In this document: positions 50,154 through 58,996 of the stretch, piece after piece | How the letters are laid out: every line of letters starts with the position of its first letter | How positions within the stretch are numbered: the stretch's first letter is position 1 | Origin: Catellatospora coxensis | GTDB lineage: Bacteria; Actinomycetota; Actinomycetes; Mycobacteriales; Micromonosporaceae | DNA: 64,000 nucleotides | Assembly (NCBI RefSeq): GCF_016862635.1 | Contig: NZ_BONI01000007.1 | Span: 124,001-188,000, forward strand | Direction of reading: 5' to 3' | The notes under the pieces: model-generated | What the model saw: the letters and a program-made list of their open reading frames with translations, nothing else | Told to the model about the DNA's origin: nothing | Database searches by the model: none | Program-made: the position numbers and the translations under genes

Positions 50154-52709
50154 TCAGGCGGTGTGGGGGCGGGTGCGGAGGGGGCGGATCGGGCGGGCGG
50201 CGCGGGTGAGGGTGTGCAGGGCTTCGGTGATCTCGTCGGCGGGCAGCGGATGCGAGAAGTAGAAGCCCTGGCCGGCGTCGCAGCCGAGGCGGCGCAGCGC
50301 GATCCGCTGGTCGGCGGTCTCCACGCCCTCGGCGACGACCCGCAGGCCGAGCTGGCGGCCCAGGTCGACGACCGCCTGCACGATGGCGGCGGCCTGCCGC
50401 GACTCGGCCATCCGGCCGACGAAGGTGCGGTCGACCTTCAGCTCGTCGACCGCGATCCGGGTGAGGAAGGTCAGCGACGAGAAGCCGGTGCCGAAGTCGT
50501 CCACGGCGAACCGCACCCCGAGCCCGCGCAGCTCCCGCAGCACCTGGTCGGTGACCGGCAGCGGGCTGAGCACCACCGTCTCGGTGATCTCCAGGACCAG
50601 GCGGGAGGCCGGCATGTTGTGGCGGCGCAGCAGCTCGGCCACGTCCGCGGGCAGCTGCGGGTCGAGCAGGCTGCGCGGGGACAGGTTCACCGCGACGGGC
50701 ACGTCCAGCCCCTGCCGGGTCCACTCCGCCGCCAGCGTGAGGGCCTGGTCGAGCACGTGCCGGGTGAACCTGCCGAGCAGGTCGCTGGCCTCGACGGCGC
50801 GGACGAAATGCTTGGGCAGCAGCAGGCCGCGGCGCGGGTGGTGCCAGCGGATGAGCGCCTCCACCCCGGACGGCGCGCCGGTGTCCAGCTCGACCGCGGG
50901 CTGCAGGACCAGGTGCAGCTGGTCGTCGGCGGCCAGCGCGGCACGCAGCTCGGCGACCAGCGCCAGCCGGTCGGTGCTGGTCCGGTCGCGGTGCGGGTCG
51001 TACGCGGCGACCCGCGAGCCCGACTCCTTGGCCTGGTACAGCGCGACGTCCGCGCGGCGCAGCAGCTCGGTGAGGTCGAACTCGCCCGCGGTCGCCACGG
51101 CCACCCCGACCGAGACCTCGGCCGACAGCGTCACCCCGGCGACATCGGTCGGGCTGGCCAGCGCCGCGGTCAGCATGCGCGCCCGGCGCTGGGCGACCAG
51201 GTTCGCGGCGCTGAGCCGGTCGACCTCGTCGTGGTCGGCCGACAGCCCGGGCAGATCGGTGACCAGCAGCGCGAACTCGTCGCCGCCGAGGCGGGCCAGC
51301 AGCTCGCCGTGCCCGACGTCGCCGGACAGCCGTGACGCCGCGGTCTGCAGCAGCTCGTCGCCGGCGAGGTGGCCGAGGGTGTCGTTGACCTCTTTGAAGT
51401 GGTCCATGTCGAGCAGCAGCAGGGCGACCGGCACGCGGGCGTCGAGCCCGCGCAGCACGGCGTCGCCGCGGTCCATCAGCGCGTCGCGGTTGAGCAGCCG
51501 GGTCAGCGGGTCGTGGTGGGACTCGTACATGGTGCGTTCGCGCAGCTCGCGCAGGGCGCTGTGGGTGGCGGCGTCGTGCAGCGCGGCGGCCAGGGCGTCG
51601 CCGAACACGGCCAGCCGGTGCTGGTCGTTGGGGCCCCAGGCGCGCTGGCGCAGCAGCCGCAGGGTGAGCACACCGACCCGGCCGCCGGCCACCTCCAGCA
51701 CCCGGGTCACCGAGGGCGCGCGGCCCGCGTCCGCCGGTGGCGTGTCAGAGGCGGGCTCGACCAGGATCTCCTCGCCGGTGCGCAGGCTGCTGCGGTATCG
51801 GGTCTGCGAGCCGAGCACGGTGAGCTCCACGGCGCGCACCGGGAACAGCGAGCGGGCCGCCTGCAGCCCCTCCTGCGCCACGGCCAGCTCGTCGAGCCGG
51901 TGCAGCGAGCGGCTGGCCAGCGCGAACGCCCGCCAGGTGCGGCGCTCCTCGTCCTCGTGCACCCGGTGCACGTAGAGCTGGTGCAGCAGCCACAGCAGCG
52001 GCGGCAGCACCCAGAGCCAGCTGCTGTCCCACAGCCGCACCGCGACCAGGCCGAGCGCGACGTTGCCGACGATCATCACGGGGGTGCCGCGCAGCGCCTG
52101 CCAGACCACCCCGATCATGTTCTGCCCGTCGCGCACGGCCAGGTGCACCGCGAGCAGCACGGCGCTGCTGAGCAGGTAGACCAGGGCGGCCAGCACGACC
52201 ACCGCGGCGGCCTGCGCCGACATGCCGGACGCGCCGGGCCCCGGGGCGATCGGCACACCGCCGGCCCACACCACCAGCGCCGCGACGGCGGCGGCGAGGG
52301 TGAGCGAGGCGGCGGCCCGGACGGTCTCGACCGGGCTGGTGCGGTTGCCGGAGACCAGCGACACCACCGGTTTGGCCAGCAGCACGCCGATGCCCGCCGC
52401 GGCGGGGATCCAGGTGACCGGCACCAGGACGAAGCCGACGATCAGGGCGGCCTCGCCCCAGTCGACGTCGATGGTGGTGGAGCCGACCCGCATCCGCAGG
52501 CCGAACAGGTGGGCCAGCGTGATCAGCCCGATGAGCAGCCCGAACTGGCCGAGATCACCCTCGTGTACGCCGATGATCGCGCCGACGCCCGCGACCAGCA
52601 CCGCGGTGACGACGAGACAGGTTATGACAATGCGGACACGCGACGTCAGCGAGGCTGCACCGGACCAGCGGTAGAGTCCGTCCGCCGCCCGCGTGAGCCA
52701 CCTGCCCAT
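50154..52709 (-). CDS. Membrane-bound cyclic-di-GMP enzyme with GGDEF and EAL domains
   Basis: The 851-residue protein has an N-terminal multi-helix membrane sensor (about residues 20-260), a GAF-like region (280-400), a GGDEF domain with intact GGDEF near 475-479 (ARLGGDEFALLV), and an EAL domain with EALIRWHHP near 617, NLSPRSLLD, and the DDFGTGFSSL and EGVE motifs. All core catalytic motifs are present, so it may both make and degrade c-di-GMP; no RxxD inhibitory site is seen just before GGDEF. AGGGGG precedes the ATG at 52709. It follows mca and a small membrane protein on the same strand after 103 nt. Confidence 0.93.
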   Translation of the reverse strand: MGRWLTRAADGLYRWSGAASLTSRVRIVITCLVVTAVLVAGVGAIIGVHEGDLGQFGLLIGLITLAHLFGLRMRVGSTTIDVDWGEAALIVGFVLVPVTWIPAAAGIGVLLAKPVVSLVSGNRTSPVETVRAAASLTLAAAVAALVVWAGGVPIAPGPGASGMSAQAAAVVVLAALVYLLSSAVLLAVHLAVRDGQNMIGVVWQALRGTPVMIVGNVALGLVAVRLWDSSWLWVLPPLLWLLHQLYVHRVHEDEERRTWRAFALASRSLHRLDELAVAQEGLQAARSLFPVRAVELTVLGSQTRYRSSLRTGEEILVEPASDTPPADAGRAPSVTRVLEVAGGRVGVLTLRLLRQRAWGPNDQHRLAVFGDALAAALHDAATHSALRELRERTMYESHHDPLTRLLNRDALMDRGDAVLRGLDARVPVALLLLDMDHFKEVNDTLGHLAGDELLQTAASRLSGDVGHGELLARLGGDEFALLVTDLPGLSADHDEVDRLSAANLVAQRRARMLTAALASPTDVAGVTLSAEVSVGVAVATAGEFDLTELLRRADVALYQAKESGSRVAAYDPHRDRTSTDRLALVAELRAALAADDQLHLVLQPAVELDTGAPSGVEALIRWHHPRRGLLLPKHFVRAVEASDLLGRFTRHVLDQALTLAAEWTRQGLDVPVAVNLSPRSLLDPQLPADVAELLRRHNMPASRLVLEITETVVLSPLPVTDQVLRELRGLGVRFAVDDFGTGFSSLTFLTRIAVDELKVDRTFVGRMAESRQAAAIVQAVVDLGRQLGLRVVAEGVETADQRIALRRLGCDAGQGFYFSHPLPADEITEALHTLTRAARPIRPLRTRPHTA

Positions 52710-52812
52710 CCGTGCCCCCTGTCCGCGCGCACCCGAGGCGGAGGCCCGTCGTCTGAAGACGACACGCTCTCCGCCTGACGCGACAGGCCGTGTCCGATTC
52801 CCTCGGTCCGCC

Positions 52813-53043
52813 TCAGCGAGGGTCCGGCGTGACGGGCGAGTCCGTCCGCGCACCGTCACTCATGCTCGCCGAATCGAACGTCTCGGGCAACCGCCTGAGC
52901 CGCTGATTCATGTTGCGAATCAGGAAAACCGTTGCAGCGGCCAGGAGCAGGATCAACAGCAGCGCCATCGGACCGGCGAGACCGTCGCCCGACCGGGTGT
53001 CGCCGAAGTTGTTGTCGGCCAGGATCTCCAGCATGTGCCTCAC
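52813..53043 (-). CDS. Small single-pass membrane protein downstream of mca
   Basis: The 76-residue protein has one membrane helix (about residues 25-42, GPMALLLILLLAAATVFLI) followed by a basic NMNQRLRRLPETF tail. Its GTG start overlaps the mca stop (GTGA) with GGGAG 7 nt upstream, implying translational coupling; an ATG at 53034 is an alternative. A small membrane protein in this place is conserved beside mca in mycobacteria (from memory, Rv1081c). Its function is unknown; it may anchor a mycothiol detoxification activity at the membrane. Confidence 0.8.
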   Translation of the reverse strand: MRHMLEILADNNFGDTRSGDGLAGPMALLLILLLAAATVFLIRNMNQRLRRLPETFDSASMSDGARTDSPVTPDPR

Positions 53044-53930
53044 CTATCCGCTCCCGCCGGCGCGCGTACGCCGGCGAACAGGTCGTCCTCGGGAATCGCG
53101 GTCGCCACGGTCGACCTGACCAGCTGGTAGTCCTCGGTCGGCCAGGCCGCGCGCTGCACGGTCAGCGGCGCGCGGAACCAGGGCCCGTCCGGGTCGATCT
53201 GGGTCGCGTGCGCGCGCAGGGCGTCGTCGCGCAGCTCGAAGTACTCGCCGCAGGGCACCCGGGTGGTGATCCGGGGCGACTTGTCGCCGACCCAGTCGTC
53301 GTTGAGCCGCTCCGCGTACGGCGACTCCAGCCCGGCCGCCAGCATCGCCTCGTGCAGCGCCGTGAACTTCAGCTTCGTGAAGCTGATGTGGTAGTAGAGC
53401 TTCGGCACCTCGAACGCCGGGCCGAAGTCGGGGTAGCGCGCCGGGTCGGCGGCGGCCTCGACCGCGGCCATGGTGACCAGGTGGGTCTGGATGTGGTCCG
53501 GGTGCGGGTAGCCGCCCTCCTCGTCGTAGGTCAGCACGACCTGCGGCCGGAACTCCCGGATCAGCTTGACCAGCGGCGCCGCCGCCTCCTCGACCGGCAC
53601 CCGGGCGAAGCAGCCCTCGGGCAGGCCGGACGGGTCGTCGTGGGTGTAGCCCTCGACCCAGCCCGAGTCGACGAACCCGAGCCAGGCCTGCTCGACACCG
53701 AGGATGTCGCGGGCCGCGGCCATCTCCGCGCGGCGGATCTCGGCGATGTTCTCCCAGACGTCCGGGCGGTCCAGCTTCGGGTTGAGCACATCACCCCGCT
53801 CGCCGCCGGTACACGTGACGACCAGCACCTCCGCACCCTCGCGGGCGTACCGCGCCATAGTCGCGGCACCCTTGGACGACTCGTCGTCCGGATGCGCGTG
53901 CACCGCCATCAGTCGCAGCCGCTGCGTCAC
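53040..53930 (-). CDS. mca: Mycothiol S-conjugate amidase
   Basis: The 296-residue zinc amidase of the LmbE/MshB family cleaves mycothiol S-conjugates to mercapturic acids for export, a cytoplasmic detoxification step. AVHAHPDDESSKG gives the zinc ligands His13 and Asp16; EEGGYPHPDHIQTH supplies His146. The CTGGERGDVLNPKLDRPDV loop and the full-length C-terminus (DPDGPWFRAPL) distinguish Mca from the deacetylase MshB. GTG at 53930 has GGAGAG upstream. It is divergent from DUF4307 and coupled to a small membrane protein, as in mycobacteria. Confidence 0.95.
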   Translation of the reverse strand: MTQRLRLMAVHAHPDDESSKGAATMARYAREGAEVLVVTCTGGERGDVLNPKLDRPDVWENIAEIRRAEMAAARDILGVEQAWLGFVDSGWVEGYTHDDPSGLPEGCFARVPVEEAAAPLVKLIREFRPQVVLTYDEEGGYPHPDHIQTHLVTMAAVEAAADPARYPDFGPAFEVPKLYYHISFTKLKFTALHEAMLAAGLESPYAERLNDDWVGDKSPRITTRVPCGEYFELRDDALRAHATQIDPDGPWFRAPLTVQRAAWPTEDYQLVRSTVATAIPEDDLFAGVRAPAGADR

Positions 53931-54009
53931 CGTGCTCTCCCCACGTGCGAGAATCGACCCTGACAGTGTTCCTCACGCGTCTGACGCATCACACGAAGGA
54001 CCCCCACCG

Positions 54010-54450
54010 GTGACCGAGACCTCCACCGACACCGCCGCCGGCCAGGTGGCCGAGCGCGCGCCGTGGCCGGCCGGGCGTTACGGCCGCCGCCGTGAGCAGC
54101 GCCGCGCCTCCCGCTCGACGGTCGCCGTGCTGGGCGTGCTGACCGTCCTGGCCATGACGCTCATCGGCGCCCGCCTCTACCGGGCGTACGGTGACGGAGA
54201 CTACACAGCGTCGGTGACCGCGTTCGACGTGTCGGACACGCAGGTCGCGGTGACGTTCCTGATCCGGATGCCGGCCGACGGCACCGCGGTCTGCCTCGTG
54301 CGGGCCCGGGACAAGACCGGGACCGAGGTCGGGCTGGAGGAGGTCACGGTGCGGCCGGGCCCGGATCCGGAGCGCACGATGGTGACGCACCGCCTGGCGA
54401 CGACGGGCCGTCCGGTGACCGGCGAGGTTAAGGGCTGCCACCCGGCGTGA
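54010..54450 (+). CDS. DUF4307 single-pass membrane protein
   Basis: The 146-residue protein has a basic N-terminus (RYGRRREQRRASRST), one membrane helix (about residues 37-57) and a small extracytoplasmic beta-domain (VTAFDVSDTQVAVTFLIRMP; TAVCLVRARDKTGTEVG). This is the DUF4307 layout, conserved next to mca in actinobacteria. GTG at 54010 follows AAGGA. Function unknown; synteny links it to mycothiol metabolism or envelope stress. Confidence 0.85.
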   Translation: MTETSTDTAAGQVAERAPWPAGRYGRRREQRRASRSTVAVLGVLTVLAMTLIGARLYRAYGDGDYTASVTAFDVSDTQVAVTFLIRMPADGTAVCLVRARDKTGTEVGLEEVTVRPGPDPERTMVTHRLATTGRPVTGEVKGCHPA

Positions 54451-54564
54451 GTCGCTGGTAGGTTGGTAACTTCGCCCATCGCGCTCAAGGGGGCGGTTAC
54501 CACTGCAGCGCATGGCCGATCAGCAACCACTTCCGAGAATCCGCAAGACCTGAGGAGAACGCCC

Positions 54565-55053
54565 GTGTCCACGACTGATGCCACCTGGCTGTCCCAGGAC
54601 GCGTACGACCGGCTCCAGGGCGAGCTGAACGAGCTCATCGCCGCCCGGCCCGCGATGGCCGCCGAGATCAACGCCCGCCGCGAGGAGGGCGATCTCAAGG
54701 AGAACGGCGGTTACCACGCCGCCCGCGAGGAGCAGGGCAAGGCTGAGGGCCGCATCCGACAGCTCCAGGAGCTGCTGCGGGTCGCCCACGTCGGCGAGGC
54801 TCCCCGCGGCGACAGCGTCTCCATCGGCAACGTCGTCGTCATCTACTTCGACGACGACACCGAGGACACCGAGACCTTCCTGCTCGGCTCCCGCGAGATC
54901 GCGGCGACCACGGACATCACCGTGTACTCCCCGGAGTCGGCCCTCGGCCAGGCCATCCTCGGCGCCCGCAAGGGCCAGACGGTCACCTACACCGCCCCCA
55001 GCGGCGTCGACATCAAGGTCACCGTCGTCTCCTTCGAAGCCTTCGGCGGCTGA
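54565..55053 (+). CDS. greA: Transcription elongation factor GreA
   Basis: The 162-residue protein has the N-terminal coiled-coil (LSQDAYDRLQGELNELIAARPAM) with the acidic tip EEGDLKENGGYHAAREEQG, which enters the RNA polymerase secondary channel and stimulates cleavage of backtracked RNA, and a C-terminal FKBP-like domain (VVIYFDDDTEDTETFLLG to DIKVTVVSFEAFGG). GAGGAG lies 7 nt before the GTG. Next to mca/DUF4307, this matches the mycobacterial gene order. It is convergent with ilvA across an unusual structured spacer. Confidence 0.95.
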   Translation: MSTTDATWLSQDAYDRLQGELNELIAARPAMAAEINARREEGDLKENGGYHAAREEQGKAEGRIRQLQELLRVAHVGEAPRGDSVSIGNVVVIYFDDDTEDTETFLLGSREIAATTDITVYSPESALGQAILGARKGQTVTYTAPSGVDIKVTVVSFEAFGG

Positions 55054-55111
55054 CCCACCGCCACCCCGCCCCAGGGCCGGCCCGCCCCCGCGGCCCGGCC
55101 CTAACGCTTTT

Positions 55112-55143
55112 CCACCCCACCCCACCCCACCCCACCCCACCCT
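55112..55143 (+). repeat. C-rich CCCCA tract
   Basis: About six tandem CCCCA units occur here. They mirror the G-rich tract at 55252-55298, so the two can pair across the spacer. On the opposite strand this reads as G4-type TGGGG repeats. Confidence 0.7.
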
Positions 55144-55157
55144 CGCCGCCCGCCCGG

Positions 55158-55248
55158 CAAGATCGCGACGATCTTGCGTGAACTGTTGGAGATATGCCCG
55201 ATTTAGGCGTGTCGTTCCCACAGCTCGCGCAAGATCGTCGCGATCTTG
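55158..55248. terminator. Two-part hairpin (21-bp perfect arms) between greA and ilvA
   Basis: Arms 55158-55178 and 55228-55248 are exact 21-nt complements around a 49-nt loop. Each arm is itself a small palindrome (CAAGATCG-CGA-CGATCTTG), so either one long hairpin or two local hairpins can form. The site lies between convergent genes and is nested inside the C-rich and G-rich tracts. Confidence 0.7.
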
Positions 55249-55251
55249 GGC

Positions 55252-55298
55252 GGTGGGTGGGGTGGGGTGGGGTGGGGTGGGTGGGGTGGGGTGGGGGG
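55252..55298 (+). repeat. G-rich GGGGT tract ending at the ilvA stop codon
   Basis: About nine runs of 3-6 G separated by single T occur on the plus strand and abut the ilvA stop. Four or more tandem G-runs with 1-nt loops are a textbook quadruplex motif. The run sits in DNA whose C-rich strand encodes the 3' end of the ilvA message. Confidence 0.7.
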
Positions 55299-56525
55299 TT
55301 AGGCGAAGGGGGTGTCGACGTCTACCTGGTAGCCGGCGGTGCGGAGGGCGGTGACGAGCTGGTCTGAGTGTTCGGCGCCGCGGGTTTCGACGGAGAGTTC
55401 GACCTCTACCTCGCCGAGGTGGAGGCGGGGGTCGTGGCGCTGGTGGGCTACGTCGAGGATGTTGGCGCGCTGATCGGCGATCAGGGCGAGCAGGGCGGCG
55501 AGCTGGCCGGGGCGGTCCGCGCAGCGGACGTTGACGTGCAGGTAGCGGCCGGCGGCGCTGAGGCCGTGTTCGATGACCCGCAGCATCAGGAGGGGGTCGA
55601 TGTTGCCGCCGGAGACGACGGCGACGACGGGGGTCTTCACCTGGACGCGGCCGGCGAGCAGGGCGGCGACGCCGACGGAGCCGGCGGGTTCGGCGACCAT
55701 CTTGCCGCGTTCCAGGAGCATCAGCAGGGCTCGGGAGATCTCCTCGTCGGTGACGGTGACGACCTCGTCGACGAGCTTGCTGATGTGGGCGAAGGTCAGG
55801 TCGCCGCAGCGGCCGACCGCGATGCCGTCGGCGATGGTGGCGATGCTGGGCAGGCGCACCGGCCGCCCGGCCTTGAGCGCGGGCGGCACCGCGGCCGCGC
55901 CGGCGGCCTGTACGCCGATCACGGTGATGTCGGGGCGCAGCGCCTTCGCGGCGACGGCGAGGCCCGAGATCAGGCCGCCGCCGCCGATGCCGGTGATGAT
56001 GGTCTGCACGTCGGGGCGCTGTTCGAGGATCTCCAGGCCGACCGTGCCCTGCCCGGCGATCACATCCGGGTGGTCGAACGGGTGGATGAAGACCGCACCG
56101 GTGCGCTCGGCGAACTCCTGCGCGGCGACCAGCGCCTCGTCCACGGTGTTGCCGGCGAACTCGACGCGCGCGCCGTACCCCTTGGTCGCCGCGACCTTCG
56201 GCAGCGGCGCGCCCACCGGCATGAACACGGTGGCCTTGGTCTTGCACAGCCCCGCCGCGAGCGCGACGCCCTGGGCGTGGTTGCCGGCGCTGGCCGCGAC
56301 CACACCGCGGGCCCGCTCCTGCTCGCTGAGCCGCGAGATGCGCACGTACGCGCCGCGCACCTTGTAGGAGCCGGCGCGCTGCAGGTTCTCGCACTTGAGC
56401 CAGGCCGGGCCGCCGAGTTTGGCCGACAGCGGCCGGCACGGCTCGATCGGGGTGGTGCGTACGACGGACCGCAGGCGCTCGCGCGCCGCCTCGATGTCGG
56501 CCAGGCTGACCAGCTCAGGTGTCAC
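55299..56525 (-). CDS. ilvA: Threonine ammonia-lyase (threonine dehydratase)
   Basis: The 408-residue PLP enzyme deaminates threonine to 2-oxobutyrate for isoleucine synthesis. The N-terminal catalytic domain has the PLP lysine in RAGSYKVRGA (Lys55), ASAGNHAQGVALAA, and the glycine loop GIGGGGLISGLA. VVSGGNIDPLL follows and an ACT-like regulatory region occupies about residues 325-408 (RPGQLAALLALIADQRANIL). The single ACT domain places it with the shorter, TdcB/IlvA2 type. GTG at 56525 overlaps the stop of the upstream membrane gene (GTGA), so they are cotranscribed and coupled. Confidence 0.93.
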   Translation of the reverse strand: MTPELVSLADIEAARERLRSVVRTTPIEPCRPLSAKLGGPAWLKCENLQRAGSYKVRGAYVRISRLSEQERARGVVAASAGNHAQGVALAAGLCKTKATVFMPVGAPLPKVAATKGYGARVEFAGNTVDEALVAAQEFAERTGAVFIHPFDHPDVIAGQGTVGLEILEQRPDVQTIITGIGGGGLISGLAVAAKALRPDITVIGVQAAGAAAVPPALKAGRPVRLPSIATIADGIAVGRCGDLTFAHISKLVDEVVTVTDEEISRALLMLLERGKMVAEPAGSVGVAALLAGRVQVKTPVVAVVSGGNIDPLLMLRVIEHGLSAAGRYLHVNVRCADRPGQLAALLALIADQRANILDVAHQRHDPRLHLGEVEVELSVETRGAEHSDQLVTALRTAGYQVDVDTPFA

Positions 56526-57304
56526 AGGCTGATCGTGCCACTCGGCACGGCCGCGGGCACAACGGGGACGTGTGCGGCCCGGCCGCGCTCGATCCGCGCG
56601 CTCTGCGCCCGGCTGATCGACAGGATCAGCGTGACCAGGAAGAACCCGGCAAGCACGGTGCCGACCGCCTCGACCAGCCCGAAGGTGAACATGTCCCCGA
56701 AGTAGGCCACGTGTGCCGAGAAGGTGTTCGTGTCCGGTTCCATCCGGCCGCTGATCTGCGAGGTGGCCAAGCTCACCACGTACCCGGCCCACCACAGGCC
56801 GGTGAGCGCGCCGACCCGCCGGTGCGGGAGGCTGGCGGCGGCGACCTGGTGCATCACCCGGCACGGGACGACGAAGTTGGCGAACGGGATGAACCAGCCG
56901 CCGATCGCCCAGCCCGCGGCCAGGCCCGGGTGCACCTCGGGGAACGCGTCGATGTTCACCCGCGCGCGGTACAGCCAGATGATCACCAGCACGCCCGCGA
57001 CGAGCATGCCGAGCACGTCCATCCCGGTGATCGCCAGCTCGACGAGGTAGGCCCGCTGCAGCAGGTCGGTGTCCCGGTCGGCCTGCGCCTGCTCCGCCAT
57101 GGCCCCGGGCACCAGGGCCAGCACCGCGCCCAGCACGGTCAGCACGGTCGAGACCACGACCGCGGCGACGGCGGCCAGGCCGATGCCGTGCACGGCGTAC
57201 ACCTTCGCGTGCGGGTGGATCAGCGGCGCGGTGCGGTCCAGTCCGCAGGCGTGGCAGTAGATCCCGGGCGCCGCATTGACGGCGGAGCAATGTGGGCAGG
57301 TCAC
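56522..57304 (-). CDS. DUF4328 membrane protein with N-terminal zinc ribbon
   Basis: The 260-residue protein starts with a zinc-ribbon motif (CPHCSAVNAAPGIYCHACG) and then five or so membrane helices (residues 45-235). The segment FPEVHPGLAAGWAIGGWFIPFANFVVP is the DUF4328 signature. GTG at 57304 has GGAG upstream. Its stop overlaps the ilvA start. Function is unknown; the coupling to ilvA may be incidental. The 202-nt gap upstream contains a hairpin element (57425-57505). Confidence 0.85.
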   Translation of the reverse strand: MTCPHCSAVNAAPGIYCHACGLDRTAPLIHPHAKVYAVHGIGLAAVAAVVVSTVLTVLGAVLALVPGAMAEQAQADRDTDLLQRAYLVELAITGMDVLGMLVAGVLVIIWLYRARVNIDAFPEVHPGLAAGWAIGGWFIPFANFVVPCRVMHQVAAASLPHRRVGALTGLWWAGYVVSLATSQISGRMEPDTNTFSAHVAYFGDMFTFGLVEAVGTVLAGFFLVTLILSISRAQSARIERGRAAHVPVVPAAVPSGTISL

Positions 57305-57424
57305 GGCGTTTCTCCAGGGTCGAGGCCCACGGAGAGTAACGGAACGACCGGTACCACCGAAACTCAGCCCAGCTCAGCTGGGATTACCCCGTTCCACGCC
57401 AGTCACGTTCCGTACAAGAAAGGT

Positions 57425-57505
57425 AGGAAGGGCACCTTCTACAACGCATAGCGATGTGCCGAGCTGCTGCTCGTCTCGCTGACGCGAGCCGACGATGCCC
57501 TTCCT
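57425..57505. repeat. Small inverted-repeat element, possibly a miniature intergenic repeat
   Basis: AGGAAGGGCA (57425-57434) and TGCCCTTCCT (57496-57505) are exact complements flanking 61 nt that contain a further hairpin (CTCGCTGACGCGAG region) and GAAGGGCACCTTC. The ends resemble a hairpin-forming intergenic repeat that I recall from other Micromonosporaceae, but no second copy is present here. It lies between the amidase stop and the DUF4328 start. Confidence 0.4.
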
Positions 57506-57506
57506 C

Positions 57507-58880
57507 TCAGTTGGGGCGGGGGAAGCCGGGGGCATGGCGGCGCCAGGGGGCGGCCAGTTCGATCTGGCCGGCGACCGCCAGGAGAAGCAGTTCGGTGCCG
57601 GGAGGGCCGACCAGTTGCACGGCGGCGGGCAGGCCGTCGGGGCGGACGCCGACGGGCAGGGTCATCGCGGGGAAGCCGGTGATGTTCCACGGGGCGGCGA
57701 ACGGCGCGTTGCGCACGTTGGCCACCACGTTGGTCAGCCAGCCGCGGCGGTGCCAGTCGCCGGCCTTCAGCGGCGGACCGGCCAGCACCGGTGTGAGCAG
57801 CAGGTCCACCCCGTGGGTGGCGAAGAATTCCAGGCAGCGGTCGCGGAATCCGGTGCGGTCCTGCTCGCGCACCAGGCCGCGCCGCCAGGCCCAGCCGCCC
57901 ATCGCGACGTGCCGCCGGGTGCGTTTCTGCAGCTTGGAGCGGTCGAGGCCGGCCGCCTCGACGTCGCGGTACGCCGCGGCGAACCAGGTCGCCATGCCGC
58001 GCAGCCCCAGCGAGGTGGAGTACGCCGGGTCAGCGGTCAGCGTGTCGTGGCCGCACTCGCCCAGCAGGCGCGTCGCGGTGGCGACCGCGGCCCGGTTGGC
58101 CTCGTCGGCGCTCGCCCCGGCGACCGGGGACTTCAGCGACACCGCGATGCGCAGCCGGCCCGGCTGGCTCAGCGGCTGCGGCGTACGCCCGGCCAGCACC
58201 GCGAAGCCCAGCGCCGCGTCGGCGACCGTGGTGGCCAGCATGCCGTGCTCGACCAGGCCGAACCAGTCGTCCGCGCCCAGGTTCACCGGCAGCACGCCCC
58301 GGCCGGGCTTGAGCCCGATCAGGCCGCAGCAGGCCGCCGGGATGCGGATCGAGCCCAGCCCGTCGTTGGCGTGCGCGATCGGCACCAGCCCCGCCGCGAC
58401 CGCCGCGGCCGAGCCGCCGGAGGAGCCGCCGGGGGTGCGGTCGAGCGCCCACGGATTGCGGGTCACCGCGCTGTCGTCGTCGGTCACGCCCCACAGTCCC
58501 AGCTCGGGCATCCGGGTCGTGCCGATGACCACCGCGCCCGCGCCGCGCAGCCTGCGTACCAGCTCATGGTCCTGCTCGGCCACGGCCTGGCGCGCGCCCG
58601 CGGACCCGTGCCACGTCGGCAGCCCCGCGACCGGGGTGTTCTCCTTGACCGCGATCGGCACCCCGGCCAGCGGCAGGTTGGCCATGTCACTCTGGTCGTC
58701 GACCTTCTCCGCCTCGGCGGCCGCCTCCGCGGCCCGCACCGTGCGGAACGCCGCCACGACCGGGTCGGCTCCGGTCAGGTAGTCGAGGTGATCGGCCACG
58801 ACCTGCGTCGCCGACGTGTCACCGCGCCGCACGGCTCGCGCGATCTGCTTGGCGGTGGCGCCGACCCAGGTGTCCGCCAT
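57507..58880 (-). CDS. Amidase-signature family enzyme
   Basis: The 457-residue protein carries the amidase signature triad: Lys79 in VPIAVKENTPVAG, the serine pair in TPGGSSGGSAAAVAAGL (about 153-154), and the nucleophilic serine in ANDGLGSIRIPAACCGLIGL (Ser177). The family hydrolyses amides, including indoleacetamide and Glu-tRNAGln (GatA). The absence of gatB/C neighbours and the GLGSIRIPA variant argue against GatA, so the substrate is unknown. ATG at 58880 has GGAGG 6-7 nt upstream. It is divergent from the lipocalin-like gene. Confidence 0.9.
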   Translation of the reverse strand: MADTWVGATAKQIARAVRRGDTSATQVVADHLDYLTGADPVVAAFRTVRAAEAAAEAEKVDDQSDMANLPLAGVPIAVKENTPVAGLPTWHGSAGARQAVAEQDHELVRRLRGAGAVVIGTTRMPELGLWGVTDDDSAVTRNPWALDRTPGGSSGGSAAAVAAGLVPIAHANDGLGSIRIPAACCGLIGLKPGRGVLPVNLGADDWFGLVEHGMLATTVADAALGFAVLAGRTPQPLSQPGRLRIAVSLKSPVAGASADEANRAAVATATRLLGECGHDTLTADPAYSTSLGLRGMATWFAAAYRDVEAAGLDRSKLQKRTRRHVAMGGWAWRRGLVREQDRTGFRDRCLEFFATHGVDLLLTPVLAGPPLKAGDWHRRGWLTNVVANVRNAPFAAPWNITGFPAMTLPVGVRPDGLPAAVQLVGPPGTELLLLAVAGQIELAAPWRRHAPGFPRPN

Positions 58881-58996
58881 GTCTTTCCTCCACCACGTCG
58901 TGAGCCAGAAAACCGGGGCTCCAGTATGGAGTGCCGTGACGCGACGTGAGCAACTGGAGCCTTGCCGCGACGGATTTCGTTGGCGATGCTGGGCTG

